64,000 nucleotides of DNA from positions 1 to 64,000 of the forward strand of contig JASPKZ010003433.1 in NCBI GenBank assembly GCA_030220185.1. The letters are read 5' to 3'. Both the position numbers and the translations under genes were made by a program. This DNA comes from Diploptera punctata (taxonomy: Eukaryota > Arthropoda > Insecta > Blattodea > Blaberidae). Shown in pieces: positions 52,623-61,334 of the stretch. A model generated the notes under the pieces. The model saw only the letters and a list, made by a program, of their open reading frames with translations, did not search any database and was not told the DNA's origin. Numbering within the stretch: the first letter of the stretch is position 1; each line of letters opens with the position of its first letter.

Positions 52623-52867
52623 GTAAATACTACGATGATTTAGCTGTCTGGACATATGGTGACGTAACTGATACATCGTTACAAATAGGAAGTTTCAGCT
52701 GCCCACAGTGTTTCAAGAAATACAGATGGAAGAAGTCACTGATAAGACATATGAGAGTGGAGTGTGGCCAGGAACCTAACCTTACCTGTCCATATTGTGA
52801 CTGGAAATTCAAGCATAAACATCATTTAATGTCGCACATATTTGTAACTCATAAGAAAATCAATTAA
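52623..52867 (+). CDS. lola: lola alternative 3'-terminal exon 6 (zinc-finger pair)
   Basis: Alternative terminal exon of Lola without a useful internal ATG before finger 1, so easily missed. Acceptor TTTTTGTTCTTCAG ends at 52622; in the shared phase it reads KYYDDLAVWTYGDVTD, then finger 1, CPQC-x12-H-x4-C (C2HC), linker ECGQEPNLT, and finger 2, CPYC-x12-H-x4-H (C2H2), then KKIN and TAA at 52865-52867. Finger 2 contains FKHKHHL as in exon 5. AATAAA at 52898-52903 lies only 30 bp downstream. PLE elements start about 60 bp after the stop. The minus-strand frame at 52630-52812 is a shadow. Confidence 0.9.
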
Positions 52868-52897
52868 CTGTTTTTTTACTGCATTGTGTGATACTGA

Positions 52898-52903
52898 AAT
52901 AAA
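52898..52903 (+). promoter_or_regulatory. probable polyadenylation signal of lola exon 6
   Basis: AATAAA just after the stop codon, before the PLE cluster. Confidence 0.5.
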
Positions 52904-52929
52904 TATAGTAATTAAATAAAAATGTTATC

Positions 52930-53525
52930 ACTTTTTTAGAAATTAACACTATGAAATTTATTTATTTAAATACAATTTTATCCGTAGTTAAATATGGGAA
53001 ATAACATTATGAGGTTCTTAATTCAATGAACGGATGAGTCATTTCTTATCTTACCTCATAGTTTACTTTTTTTAAGCACGGGAACTGCAGTTTTTTCAAG
53101 AGGAACATCCTTCCCATTTTCAGCCAATATTATGACTACCGGATTTTTGTTGGAATCTCCATCTATAACGATGCCATCTGGTATTGATATGATGAACTTT
53201 GAGATCAGGTTCTGTTCATCAAATCAACATAAGATGGCAACGTTATGGATGGAGATTCCAACAAAAATCCGGTAGTTATAATATCGGTAGAAAATGGGAG
53301 GGATGTTCCTCTTGAAAACTGCAGTTCCTGTGTTTAAGAAAATATAAACTATGAGGTAAAATTTTATCACCTCACCTCATAATCTTCTTCTTCTTAGATT
53401 TGTTTCAGAACTTTCTTCTTCAGTTCCATTGAGGATTGAAGAAGTAATTTCTGAAATTAGTCTAAGAAGAATAAGATTATGAGGTGAGATGATAAAATTT
53501 TACTTGAAAAAAATGTTAATCCTTA
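52930..53525. mobile_element. PLE palindrome (host) carrying another PLE palindrome
   Basis: Outer parts: end block ATTAACACTATGAAATTTAT at the left; after the nested element, TTATCACCTCACCTCATAATC, a centre near 53430, and GATTATGAGGTGAGATGATAA. Its hammerheads are damaged (GAAATTAGTC on the plus strand). Confidence 0.65.
52983..53359. mobile_element. nested PLE palindrome, short TSD AATTTTATC
   Basis: A 9-bp duplication at 52974-52982 and 53360-53368. Arms TTACCTCATAGTTTAC / AAACTATGAGGTAA, centre near 53220, end block GGGAAATAACATTATGAGG at the left. Decayed ribozyme with GGAACTGCAGTTTTT arms. Same subfamily as 56122-56467 and 60988-61281. Confidence 0.7.
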
Positions 53526-53687
53526 AGTTATTATAAGTGATTTGATGTATTAATAATTTGGAAAATAGTCTTTAATCTAAAGTACAGGCTGATTCATAAG
53601 TTTAGTATAAACTTGAAATTGTGATTGTTGAATTCATCATCTTCTACAAGTAATGCCTTGCCTTCTCTTCTTTTAGCTACAAATTAT

Positions 53688-53795
53688 TCATAAGTAATGC
53701 CACGAGTGATTTCCAAATTATCGATAAATTCATGAAGTGAGGAGTGAATTTATCTAGAGAATTTGGAAATCAAGAGTGGCATTTGTTAGGACTAT
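53688..53795. repeat. imperfect palindrome of unknown type
   Basis: GTAATGCCACGAGTGATTTCC and GGAAATCAAGAGTGGCATT are inverted around 53735 with TAAATTCA/TGAATTTA inside. No PLE end motif. Confidence 0.5.
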
Positions 53796-54126
53796 TTAAC
53801 GAATAAAATTAAGCTGTTTACTCACAAATCATTATTTAACTATAGTTATTTTAAAATATTTATATATTTAATGTAAACGGCGATGTTTGAAAACAAATGA
53901 GAAACTATAGGTATGCTTCTACTGCTTCTTTTGTTTATCACTGCAACCAGATCATACTATTTATTGCCAAAGGAACGCAATATTGTAAGGAGGAGCTTTC
54001 TTTAATATGGTAATTATAACACTGATAAATATTTGGTGAAACACGACTCTGATTGGTTGTAAAATAGAAATCATTGAAATGTGATTGGTCATTAACTCCC
54101 ATTTGGGGCATGAGTTAAATAGTCAT

Positions 54127-54420
54127 AGTAAGCAGTGGACTAGTGGTTATGTTCCTTGCCTCTGGTCCCGAGGGTTATGGGTTCAAATTCGGCCGGGTTC
54201 AATGGATTTTTTTAGAATGGAAAAATCCAAGGAGAAAGATCTATGGGAGAGTCCTGAGTCTGAAGATGTTCAGGCTCATAAAATATCCTTGAGCCTGAAT
54301 ATAGAGGCCTCTAAGCAAAATTTACTAACCTCCTTCTTCCTAGTAATGCCTTAGTTGCTTACTAGATGTCTCATTGGGTCGGTATGTTGGCCGCATACCA
54401 TTCTTGACGTCTTTAGAAAA
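54127..54420 (+). repeat. SINE B, shortened copy
   Basis: GCAGTGGACTAGTGGTTATG through GCCTCTAAGCAAAATTTAC and a diverged 3' part to about 54415. The frame at 54085-54354 is carried by the SINE. Confidence 0.7.
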
Positions 54421-54560
54421 ATAATCATGTAGCTCACTGTATGCAGTTTCCTCCATTTACCTATCTGTCTGTCTCTCTTTGGTCCAAAAATTTTCCTACA
54501 AACTTCATTCTTAAATAGGCCTATTTATAATCTTTTCTCCTCTTTTAAAGTAAGAGATAA
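54421..54560 (-). pseudogene. RTE-like LINE scrap
   Basis: TTTGGTCCAAAAATTTTCCTA and flanks match 44800-44940 of the RTE-like copy. Confidence 0.65.
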
Positions 54561-54844
54561 ATACATTTAAAAATTGGACCATATTCTGCAAAAAGGAAAC
54601 AACCCTCAAATTTGAAATATACATATTCTCTCCTTCATATGCCTTAAATCATTGTACTTAATATGGTCATGTGAAAAAAAAAAATTTATGAGATGAGATG
54701 TAAATACTTCCAATTGATTGAATTCTTCTTTTTAACTCAAGATCTACGTCTCCAATATTACTTTTTTTACTTCCCAAATAAATGAAATTTGACGTCGTGT
54801 ATTTTCTTAATGCTCTAATTTATGTTTTAATTTTAATTTTATAT

Positions 54845-55095
54845 CATAAAAGAAATGAGGAAATTATGGAAGAGTTGGATGTAGAACCCATTCTTCACCA
54901 TATACAAAACTAGCAGAACAACTGGAAAGCCCATCTTCAACGAATGCCGTTTCATAGAATTCCAAAAGTCATACTTCGTTACTACCCCCAAGGTAAAAGA
55001 TCGCTGGGACGTCCAAAAAAGTGCTGGATGGAAAATTACTCTTTGAGACCGTAACAGGCCACACGGCCTAATACTTGCATAGATGATGCTGATGA
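54845..55095 (+). pseudogene. second-family LINE 3' end
   Basis: Plus-strand copy of the tail found inverted at 23082-23350, encoding FHRIPKVILRYYPQGKRSLG, RPKKCWMENY with an adjoining GATGCTGATGATGA tail. Confidence 0.7.
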
Positions 55096-55137
55096 TGATT
55101 TTAATTTTATCACTTCTCACTGAATGACAAATTATAT

Positions 55138-55345
55138 TTGAAGACAAGGAGCAGGAGGTGGTTCTTCAAGATGGCATAACACTCGTGAAATTATTGAGAA
55201 TGTAACCTAATAAGGTCCTGAAACCAGTCTAATAAGAAGAAACATTATGAGGTGAGGTGAAACAATATTTCTTAGAGAAAAATTTACCCCTAAACTGGGA
55301 TATTTTTCCTTTCATATATAATTTGTTTCAGTGAGAAGTGATACA
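55138..55345 (+). mobile_element. PLE end plus tRNA-unit tail
   Basis: GGAGCAGGAGGTGGTTCTTC, a decayed hammerhead (TTGAGAA, GTAACC/GGTCCT, GAAACCAGTC) and ATTATGAGGTGAGGTG, followed by a tRNA-unit scrap (GATATTTTTCCTTTCATATA). Confidence 0.5.
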
Positions 55346-55739
55346 TTTAAAATAAAAAATAAAAAAAAGGTCTACTATGGCATTAGGGTAAAAGTACGTA
55401 AGTCCAATTTTTGTTTTTTTTTTTATTTTGTAGAGTAATATGTCAAAAGTACAGCATGTTTCTTCCTTTGTCATAAGAGTACAGTTCTTAAATGATAGCT
55501 AATTTCTTATGGTAGATTTCTCTTGGTCATAAGTAATGCAAATCTCTGATTTTTATTATTATTGTTATTATTATTATTATAAGTTATTTGAATATCAATA
55601 AGCTCTTATTGAAATTTTGTTTTCAGATTTATGTATGTTTACCCTGTGGCGACAATTTATATTCATGCTAATTTCCATTAAAAGTCTTCTTGATAAGAAT
55701 CTGCCAGATGGCATGTAGAACAAAGTTCCATAGCCTTTG
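55346..55739. other. no recognised feature
   Basis: Contains an (ATT)n run at 55555-55580; the end resembles tRNA-unit spacer. Confidence 0.35.
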
Positions 55740-55885
55740 GCATGTGGGAATTGTATAAATAAGAGAAAAATTTGGGTTTAGGTTGGAAGCCTAAGTAGCT
55801 CAGATGGCAGGAGTGCTGGTGTATAAAGCCAGACACCTTGGGTAAATTTTAGTTTAGGCATGATTTTTTCTACTCAAATATAACT
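55740..55885 (+). repeat. tRNA-like element
   Basis: AAGAGAAAAATTTGGGTTTAG, tRNA-like core (GCCTAAGTAGCTCAGATGG), and GATTTTTTCTACTCAAATATA. The B-box is damaged (TTGGGTAAATTTTAG). Confidence 0.6.
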
Positions 55886-55985
55886 TTCATTTATATATTG
55901 AACTATTATAGGAAACATCACTATGAGGTTTAATTAAAAATGTAAAACAAAATTCTTTTTACCTTACCTCATATCCTGTCTTTCA

Positions 55986-56030
55986 ATTAGATCGGTTTCG
56001 TAACCTTACTGGTTACATCTTCAGTAGTTA
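55986..56030 (-). ncRNA. hammerhead ribozyme motif
   Basis: Minus strand CTGAAGA (56024-56018), stem II GTAACC/GGTTAC, GAAA (55999-55996), stem III ACCGAT with one mismatch, then C. Confidence 0.65.
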
Positions 56031-56121
56031 AACTACAGAACATCAGTTGTTTAATTACCATTAAGGTTACGGAACTGGTCTAATTAGAAGACAGGATATG
56101 AGGTGAGATAAAAATAATTTT

Positions 56122-56467
56122 TTCATAGTTAAATATGGGAAATAACATTATGAGGTTCTTAATTCGTAAATTAATGAGTCATTTTTAACATCTTACCTCA
56201 TATTTTATGTTTCTTTAAATACGGGAACTAGTTTTCAAGAGAAGGATCTCTCTCATTTTCAACCGACATTATGACTACCAGATTTTTGTTGGAAAAGTTC
56301 ATCAAATCAACACCAGATGGCAACATGATTAATGGAGATTCCAACGAAAATCCGGTAGTCATAATGTCGGTTGAAAATAAGAGAGATCCTTCTCTTGAAA
56401 ATTAGTTCCCGTGTTTAAAGAATCAAAATATGAGGTAAGATGTTAAAAATGACTCATTAATTTATGA
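56122..56467. mobile_element. nested PLE palindrome, TSD AAAAAKAATTTT
   Basis: Duplication at 56110-56121 and 56468-56479 (one mismatch). Arms TTACCTCATATTTTATG / AATATGAGGTAAG, end block GGGAAATAACATTATGAGG at the left, centre near 56300. The ribozyme region has long stem II AAGAGA/TCTCTT but a damaged core (GTTGAAAA). Confidence 0.75.
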
Positions 56468-56504
56468 AAAAAGAATTTTATTTAAAATTTCATTTATATT
56501 TTCT

Positions 56505-56745
56505 GGACATCTAATTTTATGATTAAATTAAAATGTTTCATACCTCACCTCATATCCAGTCTTCCAGTTTCGAAGCCTGGGCAGCTTAATCTTCAGTAAT
56601 TTCTTGTTGACTGAAAATTACTGAAGATGAAGCTGCCCAGGCTTCGAAACTGGTTTAGTTAGAACACTGGATATGAGATGAGGTATGAATTTAATTTAAT
56701 CTTACATTAAATCTCATAGTGATTTTTTTTTTTAAGGTTTGAACT
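56505..56745. mobile_element. PLE mini-palindrome just upstream of lola exon 7
   Basis: Arms TACCTCACCTCATATCCAG and CTGGATATGAGATGAGGTA, centre near 56608, end block AAATCTCATAGTGATTTT at the right. It ends about 110 bp before the exon 7 acceptor. Confidence 0.75.
56615..56662 (+). ncRNA. hammerhead ribozyme motif
   Basis: CTGAAGA at 56621-56627, stem II GAAGC/GCTTC, GAAA at 56646-56649, stem III ACTGGT (one wobble), then T; stem I TTA/TAG-type. The left-arm counterpart keeps CTGAAGA and GAAA but not stem III. Confidence 0.7.
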
Positions 56746-56855
56746 ACTGAGTGTGTTTAAAAAATCTTACCATCTATTGAATGTTACTTGTATTATTATA
56801 AATAAAATTTGAAAAACTAATTTTCTGTACTAATTTTTTCTTTCCTTTTTTCCAG

Positions 56856-57160
56856 AAGAACTGGAAGATGCATATACCGGAATTAGAAGAACATCTTCCG
56901 CTTGGTCTCAAGTTATAGTTGACTTTCAGGAACAAAACGTTTTAAGAGATGATTTAGGTTCTCAAGATTTGAATAATTTATTCAAGTGTCCGAGATGTAA
57001 CAAAGTTTACCAGTTATACCACTCGCTGAGGCGCCACATGAGAGTCGAATGTGGTCAAGAACCTCGACATGCGTGTCCTAATTGTGGTCGAAAGTTTAAA
57101 CATAGATTTAATCTCACTGCACACTTGCGTCATTTGGCATGTAGAACAGAACAGTCATAA
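56856..57160 (+). CDS. lola: lola alternative 3'-terminal exon 7 (zinc-finger pair)
   Basis: Alternative terminal exon of Lola. Acceptor TTCCTTTTTTCCAG ends at 56855; shared phase, giving a 42-residue linker (ELEDAYTGIRRTSSAWSQ... to SQDLNNLF) in an unbroken frame to finger 1, CPRC-x12-H-x4-C (C2HC), linker ECGQEPRHA, and finger 2, CPNC-x12-HLRHLAC. In finger 2 the last ligand position is probably Cys (H-x5-C) or the nearer His; exon 8 has the same arrangement. Tail RTEQS and stop at 57158-57160. AATAAA at 57222-57227. The translation-start-like codon at 56969 is internal. Confidence 0.9.
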
Positions 57161-57221
57161 GATATCATTTTCATAAACTTTATGTTATGACACAATAACA
57201 TGTTATTATATTTCATGTACA

Positions 57222-57227
57222 AATAAA
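57222..57227 (+). promoter_or_regulatory. probable polyadenylation signal of lola exon 7
   Basis: AATAAA 62 bp after the stop codon. Confidence 0.5.
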
Positions 57228-57320
57228 ACAGAGTGAAATACTTAATGTTTTTAAAAGCTAGAATTTATTATGCCTTTTGCATTAAAATTGATACTTCCTG
57301 CCAAAACAAATGGAATCATT

Positions 57321-57684
57321 AATTAAATTTGAGTTGTTTTTTAACTCACCTCATATTTCTTAACTTCTATGCAGACCTCTGGGAGAAAATTTACATATGC
57401 AAGAATAAAAAGAAAACTATGAATTTTGAAATTCCTGGTGAAAATGAGAGGGGATTGATTTGGAAGTTCATCGGCCAGCCAACAGAAAGCACAGAAATTA
57501 ATTTGCAAGAGAGAGAACTGCAAGACGGCAGTTGTGATTGTGGTGATGCATCGATAATGTCACAAATTCAGTGACGAAACCTGGGTCTGCATAGAAGTCA
57601 AGAAATATGAGGTGAGTCAAAAACAACTCATATTTAATTAAAATAAACCTCATAGTGTTATTTCCTACCTACATAATTTAATTT
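57321..57684 (+). mobile_element. single-orientation PLE 3' end, TSD AAATGRAATCATT
   Basis: Duplication at 57308-57320 and 57685-57697 (one mismatch). Short inverted left arm (TTTTTAACTCACCTCATATTTC), then + strand GIY-YIG tail (LWEKIYICKNKKKTMNFEIP, GLIWKFIGQPTES), degenerate hammerhead (GTCAC/GTGAC stem II, GAAACCTGGGTC), ATGAGGTGAG and end block AACCTCATAGTGTTATTTCC. Only 150 bp downstream of exon 7. Confidence 0.8.
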
Positions 57685-57784
57685 AAATGAAATCATTCTC
57701 AAATCAACCATCATACTTGCATACATAATTTTATTTATAGCCTTAACTAGTTATTTAAGACTTTCATCCCAGATACACTACACT

Positions 57785-58105
57785 TTTCAGTATGTTAAAT
57801 TCTGATGTCACTTCTTACAGTAGTAGTAGTAATTCCCATCACCCCTCTAAGGAGCGTAGGGCCTCCACAAGATATGACCAACAGATTCTATTCCTTGCCA
57901 GAATCTTAACTTTATTCCATATCTTTCTCAGTTACTCAGCTTCCCTTCTCACAGTGTTTCACCTGGTAATTCTGGGCCTTCCTCTTCTTCTGGGCATACC
58001 TTGGGGATTCCATTCCATAGTCATTATTGCTATATTTCCATCTCCTATTCTCAAAACATGTCCAATCCATTTATATTTTCTTGGAAATTTCACACTGATT
58101 TATTT
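57785..58105 (-). pseudogene. LINE C-terminal relic
   Basis: Minus strand YKWIGHVLRIGDGNIAIM, WNPQGMPRRRGRPRITR, then CWSYLVEALRSLEG with stops: a LINE tail of a different type from 44515. Next to a (TTTA)n run at 58100-58116. Confidence 0.65.
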
Positions 58106-58344
58106 ATTTATTTAATCTCCAAGATTTGGAGCCCTATTTTACAAATGTATGTTAGGGCTGTAGTTACATATAAATGAAAATTGAAGATATACATAATTAC
58201 AAAATATAAATGAAACAAAAATAACAAATAAACAAAAGAAGAACAAATGAAATTAAAACTTATGGAATAAGTAGTAATAAGATGAATTGCAATGTGGTGA
58301 AAATAGCATTTACAAATTTTTAAATGCTGTGTAACAATATTTCC

Positions 58345-58665
58345 ATTTTAAAAACCAATTATTGAGTGATGTAATACTTGATTATATTCAGTTAAATGAA
58401 TATCTAGAATATATCCCTTATAGTGTAAAATATGGTGTTCAGCAGTTTGTTCATTATTACCACAGGAGCAGATATATCCATTTTGAGATGGAATATGAAA
58501 CCTTTTTAAATAAGATTTAAACTTTCCATGTCCAGACATGAATTGTCTTAACACAAAAGAGGATTCATAATGTTTTACTGATAATCTATCTTGAACTGTA
58601 AGAAAATACATTTTTCTTGTTAACTGCACCATTGGCACTACTTGCCCCAAAGAGTAGACCAATTA
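58345..58665 (-). pseudogene. C-terminal fragment of a LINE with RNase H-type tail
   Basis: Minus strand: RLSVKHYESSFVLRQFMSGH, GKFKSYLKRFHI, then CSCGNNEQTAEHHILHY. The TGHG.F..YL.RF....C.CG..QT.EH pattern is found after the RNase H domain in I, R1 and Jockey group retrotransposons. Single broken copy. Confidence 0.6.
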
Positions 58666-58869
58666 TTTAAGAGTTTAATTTTCAGCTGTTTCCTCACATA
58701 AGAAATAGGGCATCCTATATTTTCGAATTCATTATCAGTTTCAAAATAAAATTAGTAATTGAGATATCATATATCCTCTACATTAAAATGTATTAATTGT
58801 GTAGATTAATTAGATTCTTGAAGATGAAGCCATGACTTCGAAAAGCTTAGAAATTTAATGATATAACGA

Positions 58870-59065
58870 AGATTGTGACATGAATTATTGTAGTTGAGGA
58901 TGACGGTGTAAAAAAAGGTATAAAAAAGTTTTATAATTAAAATTAATTGTGTAAGTCTTTCAGAACTACTTGTACCACTCCAGCTGCTGAAGATGGAACA
59001 AGTAGTTCTGAAAGGCCTATACAATTTTAAAGAATTTTATTGTTGAGGACGACTGATATCTCAGG
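58870..59065. mobile_element. short hammerhead palindrome, GTTGAGGA subfamily
   Basis: Ends GTTGAGGATGACGG (minus-side arm, 58890) and TTGTTGAGGACGACTG (59042); inner arms TCTTTCAGAACTACTTGT and ACAAGTAGTTCTGAAAGG are inverted around 58976. Confidence 0.65.
58981..59026 (+). ncRNA. hammerhead ribozyme motif
   Basis: CTGAAGA at 58987-58993, stem II GGAAC/GTTCT, GAAA at 59010-59013, stem III AGGCCT, then A. The left arm has the mirrored GAAAG but lost CTGAAGA. Confidence 0.7.
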
Positions 59066-59169
59066 TACTAATTGTATTATGAAAATACAATAGCAAGTAA
59101 CATTATGAGGTTCTTCTTAATAAATAAGTTGGGTCTGCCGTCTTCTTATCTTATATTTCGTTGTTTCTT

Positions 59170-59216
59170 GTTAGACACATTTCAAAGCTTCTCTGCTCCA
59201 TCATCAGTTGGTACAG
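59170..59216 (-). ncRNA. hammerhead ribozyme motif
   Basis: Minus strand CTGATGA (59207-59201), weak stem II around AGC/GCT, GAAA (59183-59180), stem III ATGTGT, then C. Core intact, stem II short, so lower confidence. Confidence 0.5.
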
Positions 59217-59347
59217 ACTGATGATCTTTAAGTTGTCGGCCCTAGACTCTTGCTCCCTCTTTTTGTAGTCCAAAGAACTTGCTTATTAAATTTCTCTCCC
59301 CTGAATTTCAAAATTCATGTATTACTGCTTATTCTTCGGGGCATGCC

Positions 59348-59625
59348 ATAGTGTAGTGGTTAAGGCACTGAGCTACAAGCCGGAGGGTCGAGGGTTCAAG
59401 TCCCGTTGGGGTCAGGATTTTTAAACTGATCCAAACCCTCTGGCAGCACTATGGCCCTGGGGTCGACTCAGCCTCTAACTGAAATGAGTACCTGACGCTT
59501 GTTCTGGGGTAAAGGCGGCCGTCATGCAGGGCTGACATAAAGTGCCGATTGTCTAGAAAAATTGGGAGCCTTAACCTCCCACTACCCCAAGGGCCTCCGG
59601 GTCTGTTGTGGGATCACTTTAATTT
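59348..59625 (+). repeat. SINE D nested in PLE arm, TSD TTACTGCTTATTCTTC
   Basis: Perfect 16-bp duplication at 59332-59347 and 59626-59641. Head GCCATAGTGTAGTGGTTAAGG, 3' end GGGATCACTTTAATT. Confidence 0.9.
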
Positions 59626-60166
59626 TTACTGCTTATTCTTCTGTATGAGATTTACATATAATTTTGAAACTCCCAGGGAGAGAAATTTAATAAGCAAGTT
59701 CTTCGGAATCTAAATCTGCATACAGAAGAATAAGGAGAGAATCCGAGGAGAGAAATTTAATATGCAAGTTCTATGGACCACAAAAGGAGGGAGCAGGAGT
59801 CGAGATCCAGGGTGTACAACTTAAAGATCATCTGTCCGTACCAACTGATGGTGGAACAAAGATGCTTTGAAACGCATCTTACAAGAAACAATGAAATATG
59901 AAGTAAGATGACAGCAGACCCAACTTATTTATTATCTACAAATTTTATTATTTCAACTTATTAAGGTTTGCGTTAAAAATTGGATCTTCATTTTAAGTGA
60001 GATTTGTCGAGATTTCCGTAATGAGTTTAATTTTGCAAAGTTAAATCTTACTTTCTTAATTCTTGCTTGTATAGAAATTATTTTAGTTTTAATTATGCTT
60101 ATGAAGTCAACATAGAAAGGGGAGAAAAAACTGTATTTAGCTAATTGTCTCTTTTCTTTTTTTCAG

Positions 60167-60456
60167 AAGTTGTACAAAGTTACATCAATCAGTACACCAG
60201 CAGAAGAGAAACTCTTTCTTCAACTCAAACATTAAATACTGTTTCTAGAAGTGAATCGACAACACAAAAAAACATTGAATTATTTCATTGCCAGAAGTGT
60301 AACAAAGCTTACCGTAGTTCCCGTTCATTAAGTCGCCACTTAAAAGTGGAGTGTGGTCAGGAGCCACAGCATCCTTGTCCTTATTGTGGACGTAGATTTA
60401 AATACAAGTTTTATCTTGTGGATCACATACGCCATTATGTTTGTAGGAGAGAATAG
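60167..60456 (+). CDS. lola: lola alternative 3'-terminal exon 8 (zinc-finger pair)
   Basis: Alternative terminal exon of Lola. Acceptor TCTTTTTTTCAG ends at 60166; shared phase. Linker of about 40 residues (VVQSYINQYTSRRETLSSTQ...), finger 1, CQKC-x12-H-x4-C (C2HC), linker ECGQEPQHP, finger 2, CPYC-x12-HIRHYVC, again the H-x5-C or H-x2-H arrangement of exon 7, and tail RRE with the stop at 60454-60456. Exons 7 and 8 are probably an older tandem duplicate pair: similar linker length and CGR(K/R)FK, and both end HxRHxxC. No close AATAAA seen. Last terminal exon that I find in the window. Confidence 0.9.
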
Positions 60457-60539
60457 TCACCTAATATCCTGCCATACATGACAGCAATAATACATTGTGG
60501 ATGAATGTTTACTGCTACAGGCCTATGGGATTACATAAG

Positions 60540-60660
60540 AGAGAAAAATGTTCATCTGAAATGAGATGCCCACATAACATAATTAATTAATTAATGCACT
60601 AGTACATAGAACTAGAGAACTAGGGTTCAAAACCCAGTTTGGGCAAAACATATTCTTAGT
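60540..60660 (+). repeat. tRNA-like element relic
   Basis: AGAGAGAAAAATGTTCATCTG, a broken core with AGGGTTCAAAACCCAG and GGGCAAAACATATTC. The middle contains an (AATT) run. Confidence 0.45.
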
Positions 60661-60727
60661 ATTAGCATATACTTAATAGTGAGTGGAGAACTTCTTTTTA
60701 ATGACTCACCTCATATAATTTCAAATT

Positions 60728-60780
60728 TCTTTGATACCGGCGGTTTCAGACAATATCTTGTCCCTCTTCAGTCATGGCTT
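60728..60780 (-). ncRNA. hammerhead ribozyme motif, left arm
   Basis: Minus strand CTGAAGA (60771-60765), stem II GGACA/TGTCT, GAAA (60747-60744), stem III ACC-GCC-GGT, then A; stem I TGA/TCA. Confidence 0.8.
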
Positions 60781-60827
60781 CCACTGATGCAATTCTATGG
60801 TTGTTGATTTCTCTAAAGACACCACCT

Positions 60828-60880
60828 GACATGACTGAAGAGGGACAAGATATTGTCTGAAACCGCCGGTATCAAAGAAA
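60828..60880 (+). ncRNA. hammerhead ribozyme motif, right arm
   Basis: CTGAAGA at 60835-60841, GAAA at 60859-60862, ACC-GCC-GGT then A. Identical to the left arm over the whole motif. Confidence 0.8.
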
Positions 60881-60987
60881 TTTGAAATTATATGAGGTGA
60901 GTCGTTAAAAATAAATTCTCCATTCACTATTAATGATATAACCTCATAATGTTTACTTCCCAATATTAATTTAAATATTAGCATATA

Positions 60988-61281
60988 CGTAAATTAATGA
61001 GTCATTTTTTAACATCTTACCTCATATTTTATGTTTCTTCAAACACGGGAACTAGTTTTCAAGAGAAGGATCTCTCTCATTTTCAACTAACATTATGAGT
61101 CATAACCTCATATTTTATGTTTCTTCAAACACTGGAACAAGTTTTCGAGAGAAGGATCTCTCTCTCGAAAACTAGTTCCCGTGTTTGAAGAAACATAAAA
61201 TATGAGGTAAGATGTTAAAAAATTACTCATTAATTTACGAATTAAGAACCTCATAATGTTATTTCCCATATTTAACTATGA
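60988..61281. mobile_element. second PLE palindrome at the same target, TSD ATTAGCRTATA
   Basis: Its left duplication (60977-60987) is the right duplication of the preceding element; its right one is at 61282-61292 (one mismatch). Arms TTACCTCATATTTTATG / AAAATATGAGGTAAG; end block inverted AACCTCATAATGTTATTTCCC at the right. It has an internal 70-bp duplication of the left arm (CCTCATATTTTATGTTTCTTC at 61020 and 61106). The ribozyme core is damaged; stem III-like AACTAGTT remains. Confidence 0.8.
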
Positions 61282-61334
61282 ATTAGCGTATATATTTACA
61301 TGAAAAGATTGCACTCTATAGTTTTGTACATTAC

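Larger units (their letters stand above)
55897..56487. mobile_element. PLE palindrome with a second palindrome inside, TSD TTTCATTTATAT
   Basis: A 12-bp perfect duplication at 55885-55896 and 56488-56499. End block GGAAACATCACTATGAGG at the left, arms TTACCTCATATCCTGTC and GACAGGATATGAGGTGAG, centre near 56040. The right outer arm is split by 56122-56467. Confidence 0.8.
59095..59945. mobile_element. PLE palindrome with nested SINE D
   Basis: End block GCAAGTAACATTATGAGGTTC at the left, arms TCTTATCTTATATTTCGTTG and CAATGAAATATGAAGTAAG, with GIY-YIG tail sequence (minus: MNFEIQGREI-like; plus: mirrored). SINE D at 59348-59625 splits the left arm. A 55-bp piece of the right arm (AGAGAAATTTAATAAGCAAG) is duplicated at 59681 and 59751. 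Confidence 0.75.
60673..60976. mobile_element. PLE palindrome, TSD ATTAGCATATAC
   Basis: A 12-bp perfect duplication at 60661-60672 and 60977-60988. Same subfamily as 7394-8279 but with the GIY-YIG part reduced to about 40 bp at the centre (near 60805). End block inverted (AACCTCATAATGTTTACTTCCC) at the right. Both hammerheads are intact. Confidence 0.85.

Noticed and set aside
58348..58662. Host zinc-ribbon-like protein
   Set aside because: The TGHG...CxCG...EH pattern is that of retrotransposon C-termini; the copy is single and broken.
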